From NCBI GenBank assembly GCA_964598485.1, contig CAZRCD010000007.1, forward strand, positions 32,065 through 96,064: a stretch of DNA of 64,000 nucleotides, read 5' to 3'. A program made the position numbers and the translations under genes. This document shows, in pieces, positions 43,489 to 52,805 of this stretch; positions within the stretch are counted from its first letter, which is position 1; every line of letters starts with the position of its first letter. This DNA is from SOJA01 sp964598485 (GTDB lineage Archaea; Thermoproteota; Bathyarchaeia; Bathyarchaeales; Bathycorpusculaceae). The notes beneath the pieces were generated by a model. It searched no databases. It saw nothing but the letters and a program-made list of their open reading frames with translations, and was not told the origin of the DNA.

Positions 43489-44652
43489 ATGGAAAACGAA
43501 GGTTTGCCTCAGAGTTCAGCGCTCAAGGAACTTGAGTCAAGACTTAGCAGGGACTTTACGTACAGTTCTGGAAGAATCATCGGGTCCATGTGCACTTGTC
43601 CACATCCTTTAGCTAGAGAAGTTTACACTCGCTTTCTCGATAGAAACTTAGGCGATTCAGGGCTTTCCCCAGCTCTAGTTGAGCTAGAAAAAGAAACGAT
43701 ACACATGCTTGGCACGTTGCTTTCAAACCCAAAGGCTTCAGGTCACATAGTCACAGGCGGAACAGAGGCTAACACTTTGGCCTTGTGGGCTGCAAAAAAA
43801 CTTTCAAGAAAGAAGCACTGTGAAGTTATCGTGCCCACTTCTGCACATTACTCATTCTTCAAAGCTGCAGATTTGTTAAGCTTGAAAACTGTTAGAGTTG
43901 GGTTGAACAGCAGATTTCAAGTTGACGTAGAAGCAGTTGAAAAGGCAGTAAATTCAAACACCATAGCAATTGTTGGCGTGGCTGGAACAACTGGTTTAGG
44001 CGTCGTTGATCCAATATCGGAACTTTCTGAAATTGCCGTAAAAAAAGACTTGTACCTTCACGTGGATGCAGCCTTCGGAGGTTTTGTTCTTCCATTTCTG
44101 AAGAAATTAGGATCTGGCGTTCCAGATTTTGATTTCTCACTGCCCGAGGTATGCTCCATCACTATTGACCCACATAAAATGGGTTTAGCTCCAATTCCTG
44201 CTGGCGGAATACTATTTCGGAATGAAAGCCTAAGAAAAGCTGTTGCTTGGAACGTTTCTTATCTGGCTGGAGGAGAAAGTGAGCAAGCCACTATTGTGGG
44301 GACACGCTCTGGAGCTTCAGTTATTGCTGTTTGGGCTTTGCTGAAGCATTTGGGGAGAGAAGGTTACAAAAGAATTGTCAGAAGTTGTATGCGTTTGACA
44401 CGGAAACTTGCGGGGGAAATTCAGAAAATTAATGGTTTAGACATAATGACTGAACCAGTCATGAACATTGTTGGGATAAAATCTGAAGTATTCGACATTC
44501 GCCGAATAGCAAAAGAGTTGAGACTTAGAAAATGGGCAGTTTCCCTATTCCCAAATCACATTCGAATAGTCGTCATGCCTCACGTTCAAAAACAGCATAT
44601 TGAAGAATTCCTAGAAGATTTAAAAGACATCGTCAATAAACTGGGAGGTTGA
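43489..44652 (+). CDS. mfnA: L-aspartate/L-tyrosine decarboxylase (MfnA family)
   Basis: 387 aa PLP enzyme of group II decarboxylases. VTGGTEANTLALWAAKK, HVDAAFGGFVLPF and the PLP-lysine DPHKMGLAPIPAGG are present. In archaea without a methanofuran pathway this protein makes beta-alanine from aspartate for CoA; its place between panB and coaBC supports that role. ATG 43489 follows GGAGAGG; a TTG at 43471 is in frame. Confidence 0.94.
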   Translation: MENEGLPQSSALKELESRLSRDFTYSSGRIIGSMCTCPHPLAREVYTRFLDRNLGDSGLSPALVELEKETIHMLGTLLSNPKASGHIVTGGTEANTLALWAAKKLSRKKHCEVIVPTSAHYSFFKAADLLSLKTVRVGLNSRFQVDVEAVEKAVNSNTIAIVGVAGTTGLGVVDPISELSEIAVKKDLYLHVDAAFGGFVLPFLKKLGSGVPDFDFSLPEVCSITIDPHKMGLAPIPAGGILFRNESLRKAVAWNVSYLAGGESEQATIVGTRSGASVIAVWALLKHLGREGYKRIVRSCMRLTRKLAGEIQKINGLDIMTEPVMNIVGIKSEVFDIRRIAKELRLRKWAVSLFPNHIRIVVMPHVQKQHIEEFLEDLKDIVNKLGG

Positions 44653-44658
44653 AAAACA

Positions 44659-45912
44659 TTGTCGGTTCATCCATCTAAAGACATTGTAGGAACGAAAGGA
44701 AAAGAGTTGAAAGACAAATGCATAGTCTTATGCATAACTGGCAGCGTGGCAGCTGTCCAATGTTCAGAAATCGCTAGAACGCTCATGCGACATGGAGCAG
44801 AAGTTTTCGCTGTAATGTCGCCGATGGCGCAGAAAATTATTCACCCGTATCTTATGGAATGGGCAACTGGAAACGCTGTGGTAACAGAGTTAACTGGGAA
44901 AATCGAACATGTGGCTTTGGTTGGAGAACACCCTAAAAAGGCTGATTTGGTTCTTGTTGCTCCAGCTACAGCGAACACGATAAGCAAAATTGCCTGCGGA
45001 ATAGATGACACAACTGTGACGTCTGTTGTTTCAACGGCTTTCGGCTCAAACGCACCCATAATTATTGTTCCAGCCATGCACCAGTCCATGTATAAACACG
45101 CAATACTAACTGAGAACATTAAGAAACTAAAAGCGTTAGGCGTTGAGTTTGTTGGCCCAAGAATTGAAGAAGGAAAGGCAAAAATTGCTGAAACAAAGGA
45201 GATTGCCAATGCGGTCATTCGTAAACTTGCGGTTAAACAGGATTTCTCTGGATTAAGGGTGCTAGTTACTGCGGGGCCCACTATCGAGCACATAGACCCC
45301 ATCCGTGTCATCACAAACAGAAGCTCTGGAAAAATGGGCGTTGCAATCGCAGAAGAAGCTTTAGATCGCGGAGCAGAAGTAACACTCGTCTACGGATTAG
45401 GAAGAGTAACTCCTCCATTGGATGCCGACGTGATTTCTGTTGAAACAACAGAGCAAATGCGTGAAGCAGTTATTTCCGAGTTAAAATCAAAGAAATATGA
45501 TGTGGTGATAGCTGTAGCTGCAGCCGCTGACTGGACCGTTAAAAAACCATTTTCTCATAAGGTTTCAACGCATAAGCTTCATTCGCTTGATTTGAAACTG
45601 ACGCCTACCAAGAAAATTATCGATCATGTGAAAAAGGTTAGCCCTAAAACGTTTCTTGTAGCGTTTCGTGCAGAATACAAGTTGTCTAAGAAGGGTTTGA
45701 TTGAAAGTGCTTATGAGCGATTGTTAGAAGCCAATGCTGATTTAATCATCGTGAATGATGTGGGTAAGAAAGGTGCAGGATTTGGAACCGAAACAAACGA
45801 AATTTTCATTGTAGATAGGGAGAAAAAAGTAGTTCATATTCCATTAGCCCTTAAACGAGAAGTCGCAAGGAAAATTCTTGATGTTGTAAATGAAAAAATC
45901 AAACCAAAATAA
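44659..45912 (+). CDS. coaBC: Bifunctional phosphopantothenoylcysteine decarboxylase/ligase
   Basis: 417 aa. The N-terminal CoaC flavoprotein domain (about 1-200): LCITGSVAAVQCSEIARTLM, APATANTISKIACGIDD, VPAMHQSMYKH. The C-terminal CoaB domain (about 205-417): VLVTAGPTIEHIDPIRVITN, SSGKMGVAIAEEALDRGAE, AAAADWTV and the Lys finger region KLTPTKKIIDHV. TTG start behind GGGAGG. Needs FMN and CTP. Confidence 0.96.
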   Translation: MSVHPSKDIVGTKGKELKDKCIVLCITGSVAAVQCSEIARTLMRHGAEVFAVMSPMAQKIIHPYLMEWATGNAVVTELTGKIEHVALVGEHPKKADLVLVAPATANTISKIACGIDDTTVTSVVSTAFGSNAPIIIVPAMHQSMYKHAILTENIKKLKALGVEFVGPRIEEGKAKIAETKEIANAVIRKLAVKQDFSGLRVLVTAGPTIEHIDPIRVITNRSSGKMGVAIAEEALDRGAEVTLVYGLGRVTPPLDADVISVETTEQMREAVISELKSKKYDVVIAVAAAADWTVKKPFSHKVSTHKLHSLDLKLTPTKKIIDHVKKVSPKTFLVAFRAEYKLSKKGLIESAYERLLEANADLIIVNDVGKKGAGFGTETNEIFIVDREKKVVHIPLALKREVARKILDVVNEKIKPK

Positions 45913-45950
45913 CCTTATAGCCTGTTAATACGTGTAAAACGTGAAAGCAA

Positions 45951-46433
45951 ATGAGTAAAAAGTTCAAAACCGTGGCTGTTGGCGGCACCTTCGACAAGTT
46001 TCACAAGGGACATAGAGCCTTGCTTGTGAAAGCTTTTGAGGTGGGCGAGCAAGTTTTAATCGGTTTAAGTTCTGACGAGTTCGCCAAGAAACTGAATAAG
46101 CCACATCTAACAGCGCCGTACAAGCAGAGGTTAGAAGAGTTAAAGGCTTTTTTACATGAGCATGAGTTTTTGAACAGAACCAGAATTATTACTTTAGATG
46201 ACGTTTATGGAGTGACGTTGTCTAAAGGCTGCGTTGAAGCTTTGGTTGTAAGTAAAGAAACAGAATCTACGGCTGTTAAAATCAATGAGGAAAGGAAAAG
46301 GATTGGGCTGTCTGCGCTGCATATAGTGGTTATAGGCATGATTCCTTCAGAAAATCATGTTCCTGTATCCACGACTCGAATTCACCGAGGAGAAATCGAT
46401 CGCGAAGGTCATATACTAAAAATGAGAAACTAG
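45951..46433 (+). CDS. coaD: Phosphopantetheine adenylyltransferase, archaeal
   Basis: 160 aa nucleotidyltransferase. VAVGGTFDKFHKGHRALL holds the HxGH motif; ISK-like SRTT region is VPVSTTRIHRGEID. Makes dephospho-CoA from 4'-phosphopantetheine; the archaeal/eukaryotic form is unlike bacterial CoaD. Last gene of the CoA operon, 38 bases after coaBC. Confidence 0.95.
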   Translation: MSKKFKTVAVGGTFDKFHKGHRALLVKAFEVGEQVLIGLSSDEFAKKLNKPHLTAPYKQRLEELKAFLHEHEFLNRTRIITLDDVYGVTLSKGCVEALVVSKETESTAVKINEERKRIGLSALHIVVIGMIPSENHVPVSTTRIHRGEIDREGHILKMRN

Positions 46434-46506
46434 AACAAAATATTTCAATAAAGAGCTAAAGGCATGAAAGTCAACAAGAAAAGAATAGATAAAAGTTGGA
46501 ACTAAG

Positions 46507-48438
46507 ATGAGCAGACCACAAGTAGCTTCGTACGGCTCTTGGAAATCTCCCATTACCTCGGAGCTGGTTGCCTCAGGAACTGTGGGGCTTGGACAGATAA
46601 TTCTTGATGATGAGGATATTTACTGGAATGAGCTACGTCCAACTGAAGGGGGACGAATCATCATCGTGCGACGGACACCAGACGGAAAGACAACTGATAT
46701 GACGCAGTCTCCATTCAACGCTCGTACACGCGTTCATGAGTACGGCGGAGGTGCATTTGCCATTATTGACGGCACAATCTACTTTTCGAACTTCGCTGAC
46801 CAACGAATCTATCGTCAGGAACCCGAAGCCATAGCACGCCCAATCACCCCTGAGGCCGAGCTACGTTATGCTGACATTGTCATTGACCGCCGCCGAAGTC
46901 GCATAATTTGTGTTCGTGAAGATCACACAGTTGCTGGACGAGAGCCAGCAAACACTTTGATAGGCCTCAAATTTGAGGGCGGCAAAAGTGGCAATGTTCT
47001 CGTTTCTGGGAACGATTTTTACTCGTCTCCTCGTCTCAACCCCGACGGTTCTCGCTTAGCATGGCTCACATGGAACCATCCGAACATGCCGTGGGATGGA
47101 ACCGAACTTTGGGTCGGTGAGCTAAGAGGAGACGGCTCGTTAAGCCATCCCGAACGAGTTGCAGGCGGCACTGACGAATCCGTCTTTCAGCCAGAGTGGT
47201 CGCCAGACGGCGTTCTATACTTTGTTTCCGACCGCACTGGTTGGTGGAACCTTTATCGTTGGGATAAAGAAAACATCAAACCTTTGTGTAAGATGAAGGC
47301 TGAGTTCGGAAGACCGCAGTGGGTCTTCGGAATGTCAACTTACTCGTTCGAATCTGCAGGCTGTATTATCTGCGCCTACACTGAGCAAGGAACTTGGCGT
47401 CTAGCAACCATTGACACTGCGACAGGCAAACTTGAATGTATCAAGACACCTTACACAGAAATTCGAAGACTACGTGCATCATCAGGTCTGGCTGTATTTA
47501 TCGCGGGATCGCCAACTGAACCACCGTCAATCGTCAGGCTTGACCTTGCAACACATGAGATTGAGGTATTGCGGCGTTCCAGTAATGTACTGATTAATGC
47601 TGAATATTTGTCGATTCCAAAAGCGATCGAATTTCCAACTGAGAACGGGCTTACTGCGCATGCCTTTTTCTATGCCCCACGAAACCGCGACTTCACTGGT
47701 CCATCGGAAGAGCGACCGCCGCTTCTAGTGAAAAGTCATGGTGGGCCGACTGCTGCCACTTCTACTACGCTTTCTTGGGCTGTTCAATATTGGACTAGCC
47801 GCGGTATCGCTGTGCTTGATGTGAATTATGGAGGTAGCAGTGGCTACGGTCGTGCATATCGGCAGCGGCTCAACGGTCAGTGGGGCGTCGTTGATGTTGA
47901 CGATTGTGTTAATGGGGCGCGCTACCTAGTCAAAATGGGAGAGGTTGATGGTAATCGACTTGCTATTCGCGGGGGTAGCGCGGGTGGATACACAACACTT
48001 TGCGCACTCGCATTCCGTAACATCTTCAGAGCAGGCGCAAGCTATTATGGAGTCAGCGATCTGGAAGCGTTGGCGAAAGATACTCATAAATTCGAAACAC
48101 GTTATCTGGACCGGATGATAGGTCCCTATCCTGAGCAGCGTGATCTCTATAGAGAACGGTCGCCAATTCATTTCGTCAACCAAATTTCATGCCCAATGAT
48201 CCTTTTCCAAGGACTTGAGGATAAAGTCGTTCCTCCCAGTCAAGCTGAGTTAATGGTCAAGGCTTTGCGCGAGAAGGGACTGCCCGTAGCTTACATCCCA
48301 TTTGATGGTGAGCAACACGGCTTTCGACGCGCCGAGAACATTAAACGCTCACTTGACGCTGAACTTTACTTCTATTCAAAGATCTTTGGCTTCAAGATAG
48401 CTGATTCAGTTGAGCCAGTTCAGATCGAAAACCTCTAA
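46507..48438 (+). CDS. S9-family (prolyl oligopeptidase-like) serine peptidase
   Basis: 643 aa. N-terminal seven-bladed beta-propeller region (about 1-370; repeats such as LNPDGSRLAWLTWNHPNMPW) and a C-terminal alpha/beta hydrolase: oxyanion block LLVKSHGGPTA, nucleophile GGSAGGYTTL near 486, Asp in GLEDKVVPP and His in GEQHGFRRAENI. Cleaves peptides of limited length. Base composition and Arg codons (CGC/CGT/CGA) differ strongly from the neighbours, which use AGA/AGG, suggesting acquisition from bacteria. Alone, 74 bases after coaD. Confidence 0.95.
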   Translation: MSRPQVASYGSWKSPITSELVASGTVGLGQIILDDEDIYWNELRPTEGGRIIIVRRTPDGKTTDMTQSPFNARTRVHEYGGGAFAIIDGTIYFSNFADQRIYRQEPEAIARPITPEAELRYADIVIDRRRSRIICVREDHTVAGREPANTLIGLKFEGGKSGNVLVSGNDFYSSPRLNPDGSRLAWLTWNHPNMPWDGTELWVGELRGDGSLSHPERVAGGTDESVFQPEWSPDGVLYFVSDRTGWWNLYRWDKENIKPLCKMKAEFGRPQWVFGMSTYSFESAGCIICAYTEQGTWRLATIDTATGKLECIKTPYTEIRRLRASSGLAVFIAGSPTEPPSIVRLDLATHEIEVLRRSSNVLINAEYLSIPKAIEFPTENGLTAHAFFYAPRNRDFTGPSEERPPLLVKSHGGPTAATSTTLSWAVQYWTSRGIAVLDVNYGGSSGYGRAYRQRLNGQWGVVDVDDCVNGARYLVKMGEVDGNRLAIRGGSAGGYTTLCALAFRNIFRAGASYYGVSDLEALAKDTHKFETRYLDRMIGPYPEQRDLYRERSPIHFVNQISCPMILFQGLEDKVVPPSQAELMVKALREKGLPVAYIPFDGEQHGFRRAENIKRSLDAELYFYSKIFGFKIADSVEPVQIENL

Positions 48439-48525
48439 GATCTTCGTTGGCACTCCATACTTAGCGTGCACTTCCAGAAGGCTTTAAACACTTTTTAACC
48501 TATTCCTTATTGGAAAGGTGTTGCT

Positions 48526-49659
48526 GTGCAGAGAACTGGAGTTGCCAGGCTTCCACTTCATTATGGAAAGGCGCCGAGATGGCTAGTTATCCGCATGCGA
48601 AAACTCGCCAAAGAAATTGTGACAATTATCATTGATGAGTATGGCACTGATGATTTTCTAAAGCGAATTTCAGATCCCTTCTGGTTTCAGGCTTTAGGCT
48701 GCGTTTTAGGTTATGACTGGCATTCATCAGGTGTAACAACAGTCGTTACAGGAGTTTTGAAACAGGCTGTTGTGCCAGAAGACCACAGCATAGCAGTTTG
48801 TGGCGGTAAAGGCAAGGTTTCTAGGCAGACACCATTAGAAATTGGAAACATCGGCGAAAGGTTTGGTTTCTCAAACAACAAAATTCACAACTTGCAGTAC
48901 GCAAGCAGAATGAGTGCCAAAGTTGATAACACGGCTATTCAAGCTGGCTACCAGCTTTATCACCACACTTTCTTTTTGGCTGAAGATGGAAAATGGGCTG
49001 TTATACAACAAGGCATGTGCCCGCAAGACCGCACAGCCAGACGTTACCATTGGCTTTCCGACAACGCCAAAAACTTTGTTGTTGAACCACATGACGCCAT
49101 AGTTGGCGACGTAAAACGCGACATTGTCTTAGACATGACAGCCAAAATGAGTGAAAGTTGCAGAAAGACATCAGTAGACATAGTCAAAGAAAAGCCAAGA
49201 AAGATCAAGCGCATGATCATGTCTATCAGACCAGCCTACCAAAAGTCGCTACAGGAGTGGATGCCAAAAACATCAGAACCAGCATGGAAAGAATATCCAA
49301 TTGACGTCTTGTCTATGCCGAGGAACATAAACTGGAAGGCTTTACGAGAAGTTTACGAGTTCAAACCTCAAAATTACGAGGAATTGTTAGGATTCAAAGG
49401 TATGGGTCCAGCCACTATTCGAGGCTTAGCTTTGATTGCAGAGCTGATTTACGGTGAAAAACCAAGCTGGAAAGACCCAGTCAAATATTCTTTTGCGTAT
49501 GGAGGAAAAGACGGAGTGCCGAGACCAGTAAACCGCAGAGCCATGGACGAGTCAATACGGATACTCAAGCAAGCAATACAAGAAGCGAAAATAGGGAGCA
49601 AGGAGAGAATGCGGTCTTTGCAGAGGCTGAGAAGGTTTGTTCCAGCCAACATGATTTAA
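48526..49659 (+). CDS. DUF763 protein
   Basis: 377 aa. N-terminus TGVARLPLHYGKAPRWLVIR with DPFWFQALGCVLGYDWHSSG is the DUF763 signature. Near the end YEELLGFKGMGPATIRGLAL is a helix-hairpin-helix, suggesting DNA or RNA binding. Occurs widely in archaea; function unknown. GTG start. Confidence 0.92.
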   Translation: MQRTGVARLPLHYGKAPRWLVIRMRKLAKEIVTIIIDEYGTDDFLKRISDPFWFQALGCVLGYDWHSSGVTTVVTGVLKQAVVPEDHSIAVCGGKGKVSRQTPLEIGNIGERFGFSNNKIHNLQYASRMSAKVDNTAIQAGYQLYHHTFFLAEDGKWAVIQQGMCPQDRTARRYHWLSDNAKNFVVEPHDAIVGDVKRDIVLDMTAKMSESCRKTSVDIVKEKPRKIKRMIMSIRPAYQKSLQEWMPKTSEPAWKEYPIDVLSMPRNINWKALREVYEFKPQNYEELLGFKGMGPATIRGLALIAELIYGEKPSWKDPVKYSFAYGGKDGVPRPVNRRAMDESIRILKQAIQEAKIGSKERMRSLQRLRRFVPANMI

Positions 49660-49725
49660 ATGGTTTTATAATCTGATTCTTCTTAAGAACTATTACTTGA
49701 ATGCGCGTATGCTTAGGGTGTTCCT

Positions 49726-50280
49726 ATGAATGAGAAAATTTGTGCTTTGTTCGGTGTGATTGGGCCTCTAGTGGCTTATGTTTCGATAGGAGTTTCAATT
49801 GCACTTTCACCATGGTTCAGTTGGGAGAGGAATGCCTTGAGCGATCTTGGACATGCTGTTAAAAGCGAGGTGGCACCCATATTCAATTTCGGTTTGCTTC
49901 TAACTGGGTTTTTCCTCACAATCTACGCAGTCAAAGTGTTGAAGGGATACGCAAGGTGGACTGGCTACAGCCTAGTGATCTCAGCTTCTACACTTCAGTT
50001 AGTAGCAGTATTCGACGAAGTATACGGTCTTCTCCACTTAGTCGTGTCAATTTTGTTTTTTGTTTCGTTGGGTGTTACATCCCTTCTTTATGCTGTGGAA
50101 AGAAAATCCTACTCGGCAGTAGCAGCTTTTGCAATAGGGCTTATCTCATGGATATTCTATTAGGCAGAATTTTATAGCGCCGGAGTTGCAGTGCCGGAGA
50201 CAATATCATCGGCAGCAATTTTGTTTTGGATCATCCCTTTCGCGCTCAGGATTTACACGAGCACATGTCATACGAAATAG
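49726..50280 (+). pseudogene. DUF998-type membrane protein with in-frame UAG
   Basis: The first 145 codons encode four to five TM segments (IGPLVAYVSIGVSIALSPWF, FGLLLTGFFLTIYAVKVL, LLHLVVSILFFVSLGVTSLL) with the DUF998 motif WFSWERNALSDLGH. Translation ends at TAG 50161, yet the same frame stays open for 38 more codons (AEFYSAGVAVPETISSAAIL) that complete the expected last TM segment, ending at 50280. Either a nonsense mutation or stop read-through. TAG is the ordinary stop of many genes here, which argues against routine recoding. Confidence 0.7.
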
Positions 50281-50351
50281 TTTATGAGATAGATCCCTAT
50301 ATAGAAAAATCTTAAGTGTATTGTACTTTGCTTGGTAAGAAGGGAGATGTG

Positions 50352-51125
50352 ATGAAGAAGAATCTTGTTATTCAGACAATGCTTGATCACAAGTCAATTC
50401 GAAAATATACTGATGAAGTGCCTTCTGATGAGGTGATAGAGACAATTGTTAGGGCAGGTCAACAGGCGCCTTTTGCTTCTCAGTATTACAGCGTGCTATT
50501 GTCACGAAACAAGAAGCGGAACCCCTTCAAGGCACCGCTATTGTTTACGATTTGCGTTGATTCTTACAAGTTCGAACTTATCATGGCTAAAAGAAACTGG
50601 AAGTTAGTCACAAACGATCTTACACTACTGATGTTTGGGATTCAAGACGCAGCTTTGATGGCGGAAAACATGGTTGTTGCAGCAAGAAGTCTAGGACTTG
50701 GAAGCTGCTTCCTTGGAAGCGCACCGTACAGAGCTGAGAAAATCGCAGAAGAATATAACCTGCCTAAAAGAGCGTTCCCTCTCGTACAATTAGTGATGGG
50801 TTACCCAGCGGAAGACCCGCCGACACGACCGCGATATCCCTTAGAATTCACTCTCTTCGAAGATAAATACCCCAAGCTGGATCATGACACGATTTCAAAA
50901 GCCATGCAGAAGATGGACGACGGATATCTCGCCCAAGACTACTACCGCAATCTAAACGCAAAAATACCGCTGGAAGGAAACCGCCAAGAAACATTCACCT
51001 ACGATAACTATAGCTGGACAGAACACATCTGCAGAAAGTGGGGTCAATGGTTTCCAAACTCGAAAGTACTGCTTGAACAACTAGAGAAACGTGGCTTTTA
51101 CATCACCCGAAAAAAGGCGAAATGA
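50352..51125 (+). CDS. Nitroreductase-family protein
   Basis: 257 aa. MLDHKSIRKYTDEVPSDEVI and QQAPFASQYYSVLLSR form the FMN-binding N-terminus; ARSLGLGSCFLGSAPYRAEK is the usual second FMN segment; then PLVQLVMGYPAEDPPTRPRY. The C-terminal 60 residues are an addition with YDNYSWTEHICRKWGQW. ATG 50352 follows GGGAGATG. Substrate unknown. Confidence 0.9.
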   Translation: MKKNLVIQTMLDHKSIRKYTDEVPSDEVIETIVRAGQQAPFASQYYSVLLSRNKKRNPFKAPLLFTICVDSYKFELIMAKRNWKLVTNDLTLLMFGIQDAALMAENMVVAARSLGLGSCFLGSAPYRAEKIAEEYNLPKRAFPLVQLVMGYPAEDPPTRPRYPLEFTLFEDKYPKLDHDTISKAMQKMDDGYLAQDYYRNLNAKIPLEGNRQETFTYDNYSWTEHICRKWGQWFPNSKVLLEQLEKRGFYITRKKAK

Positions 51126-51169
51126 ACGCATAATTTGCAACATGACGACAAACAAAGGGTGATGGGTTG

Positions 51170-51625
51170 ATGGAGGATTCAAAGACGAGTGTCAATAAAG
51201 TAGAGATTGAAGAGTATCTGGACAAATGGCAAAAAATCCTAAGATTAAGAGATTGGGATGTCGCAATCAAGATGGTTGAAGCCAAATGGAGAAAGTCTGG
51301 AGATATCAAGATCGATCTGGAAGATAAAAAAGCAGTTCTTTTGATAAATCAAAACCCAAAGTGTACAAATATGGAAGAACTAGTGATTCACGAACTCCTT
51401 CATCTCAAATTATATGGAATGGACCAGATGATTGAGGATCTCTTATCAATAGTTTATGGCAAAAATGAGGATGACGCAAAAAGAGAATTTACCCACACAC
51501 GATTTATGATGCTTCTGGAATCCACGGTTGAAGACTTGACCAAAGGCTACCTAACTGCGAACGGTAGCAAAAAACCGCTATCTTTTGGCCGATTGCAAAA
51601 GGAAATCGACAAAGAACTCGGATGA
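51170..51625 (+). CDS. Putative zinc metallopeptidase-like protein (HExxH)
   Basis: 151 aa. VIHELLHLKLYGMD carries HExxH, preceded by a beta-rich segment with AVLLINQNPKC as in SprT/ImmA-type peptidases. A third ligand is not obvious; candidates are the Glu residues in the helix MLLESTVEDL. N-terminal helices LDKWQKILRLRDWDVAIKM. ATG 51170 is preferred over TTG 51167. Cytoplasmic. Function unproven. Confidence 0.7.
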   Translation: MEDSKTSVNKVEIEEYLDKWQKILRLRDWDVAIKMVEAKWRKSGDIKIDLEDKKAVLLINQNPKCTNMEELVIHELLHLKLYGMDQMIEDLLSIVYGKNEDDAKREFTHTRFMMLLESTVEDLTKGYLTANGSKKPLSFGRLQKEIDKELG

Positions 51626-51734
51626 GAAACCATCAATAAGCGCGCTGAGTAGCTCAAACACCTCTCCTTTTTGTGCCATTCATGAAAGCTGAAAAATAGA
51701 AAAAACAATCGAAACAACTAAACTGCAATCCTCA

Positions 51735-52262
51735 ATGGTTCGTGAAAAACTTGTCAGCTCAGCTTGCTTCGAGAGGCTTCGAAAACTGCAAATGCTTTTA
51801 TCAATTAGGCAAGTTATAAATGCGTGTGAAAAAATGGCACATGAAGGCAGTTCAACCATCGAAGAATTAAGTAAAAAACTTGACTTGATAATGAAGAGAC
51901 TTGAAACTCTAGAAGCCTTCATAATTAACAATCCAGAATATTCAGGGCTAGCCCCGTACCTTCGCATGACCCGAATGGGTGTAGGCTTGTATGGTGAACC
52001 GTTGAAAATTGCAACACGACTCAAAACTGCTGAAAAATATTTACGGAAAAAGTGGATCGCTCAAGATGAAATTTCAAGATGCATAATCCAAGCACTCGCC
52101 TTGCGTGATAGACTAAACATTTCTGCAATAACACGTCAGGTTCGGGGGATGCGTGGAAAAGCGTCAAGAAGAATAATCAGAAACAGACTTCAACGCTTGG
52201 AAGAGGAAGGTATAGTGAAACGTGCTAAAGAGTACGGAAATGCTTACGAACTTGCAGAGTGA
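51735..52262 (+). CDS. Winged-helix DNA-binding protein
   Basis: 175 aa. N-terminal helical/coiled part (about 1-70), linker containing APYLRMTRMGVGLYGEP, then a wHTH (about 110-175): DRLNISAITRQVRGMRGKAS, RRIIRNRLQRLEEEGIVKRA. Likely transcription regulator. A GTGACC/GGTCAC hairpin begins at its stop codon. Confidence 0.75.
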   Translation: MVREKLVSSACFERLRKLQMLLSIRQVINACEKMAHEGSSTIEELSKKLDLIMKRLETLEAFIINNPEYSGLAPYLRMTRMGVGLYGEPLKIATRLKTAEKYLRKKWIAQDEISRCIIQALALRDRLNISAITRQVRGMRGKASRRIIRNRLQRLEEEGIVKRAKEYGNAYELAE

Positions 52263-52283
52263 CCGAGTGAGTGGTCACTTTTT
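52258..52283 (+). terminator. Hairpin followed by T run
   Basis: AGTGACC and GGTCACT form a 7-bp stem around an 8-base loop, starting in the stop codon of the wHTH gene and followed by TTTTT. Could end transcription or act as a binding site. Confidence 0.45.
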
Positions 52284-52396
52284 CCCATAACAAATAACAA
52301 TAATGCCCAGATTATTTATTCAAATAGGTGAGTCTAAATGCGATCTCCAAAATCGTTGATTAATACGAGATAAGAGTAAATGGAGGTGAAAAGGAA

Positions 52397-52777
52397 ATGA
52401 GTGATGAAGAAAAAAAGCATAAAAAGAGAGGAATGGAAGATGCCGAAGAAGTCAAAGAGATACTTGGAGTCGTGTCTAAGGAGGTGCCTGCACTAATCAA
52501 AGGCATAGTCGGCTCAGTGTTCTCTGAAGAGGCTGGAAGAGACATGGGAAAGGCAGCTGGAGCATTCTACAAGGAACTCAAGGAAAGCGGAATGCCAGAC
52601 GAAACAGCCGTAAAAATGACTGAAAATTACCTCGGTGTGTTCACAAGCTTAGGCGACATAATGAAGAAGTTAGACCTCGGCAAGGGCGAAAAATCTCGAT
52701 CTGAAGTGGAAAAAGAGATAGAAAGAAAAATCAAGAAGAAACTTGCAGAGAAAGGCCTAACAGAGGAAGAAGAATAG
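52397..52777 (+). CDS. Charged helical protein with SGMP motif (larger paralogue)
   Basis: 126 aa, very charged and helical. A core FYKELKESGMPDETAVKMTENYLG (split: FYKELKESGMP, DETAVKMTENYLG) is shared with the next gene (FEKELVKSGMP, KEAAKKLAKKYSS). The N-terminal third is acidic, the C-terminus EKEIERKIKKKLAEKG a basic/acidic helix. AGGTGAAAAGGA precedes ATG 52397. Function unknown; cytoplasmic. Confidence 0.75.
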   Translation: MSDEEKKHKKRGMEDAEEVKEILGVVSKEVPALIKGIVGSVFSEEAGRDMGKAAGAFYKELKESGMPDETAVKMTENYLGVFTSLGDIMKKLDLGKGEKSRSEVEKEIERKIKKKLAEKGLTEEEE

Positions 52778-52805
52778 CCTCTCTTCTCCCATTTTTGGTG
52801 GAAAA

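Noticed and set aside
50161..50163. Firm call of pyrrolysine
   Set aside because: TAG ends many intact genes in this window and no pyl genes are seen, so only an ambiguous read-through or nonsense call is justified.
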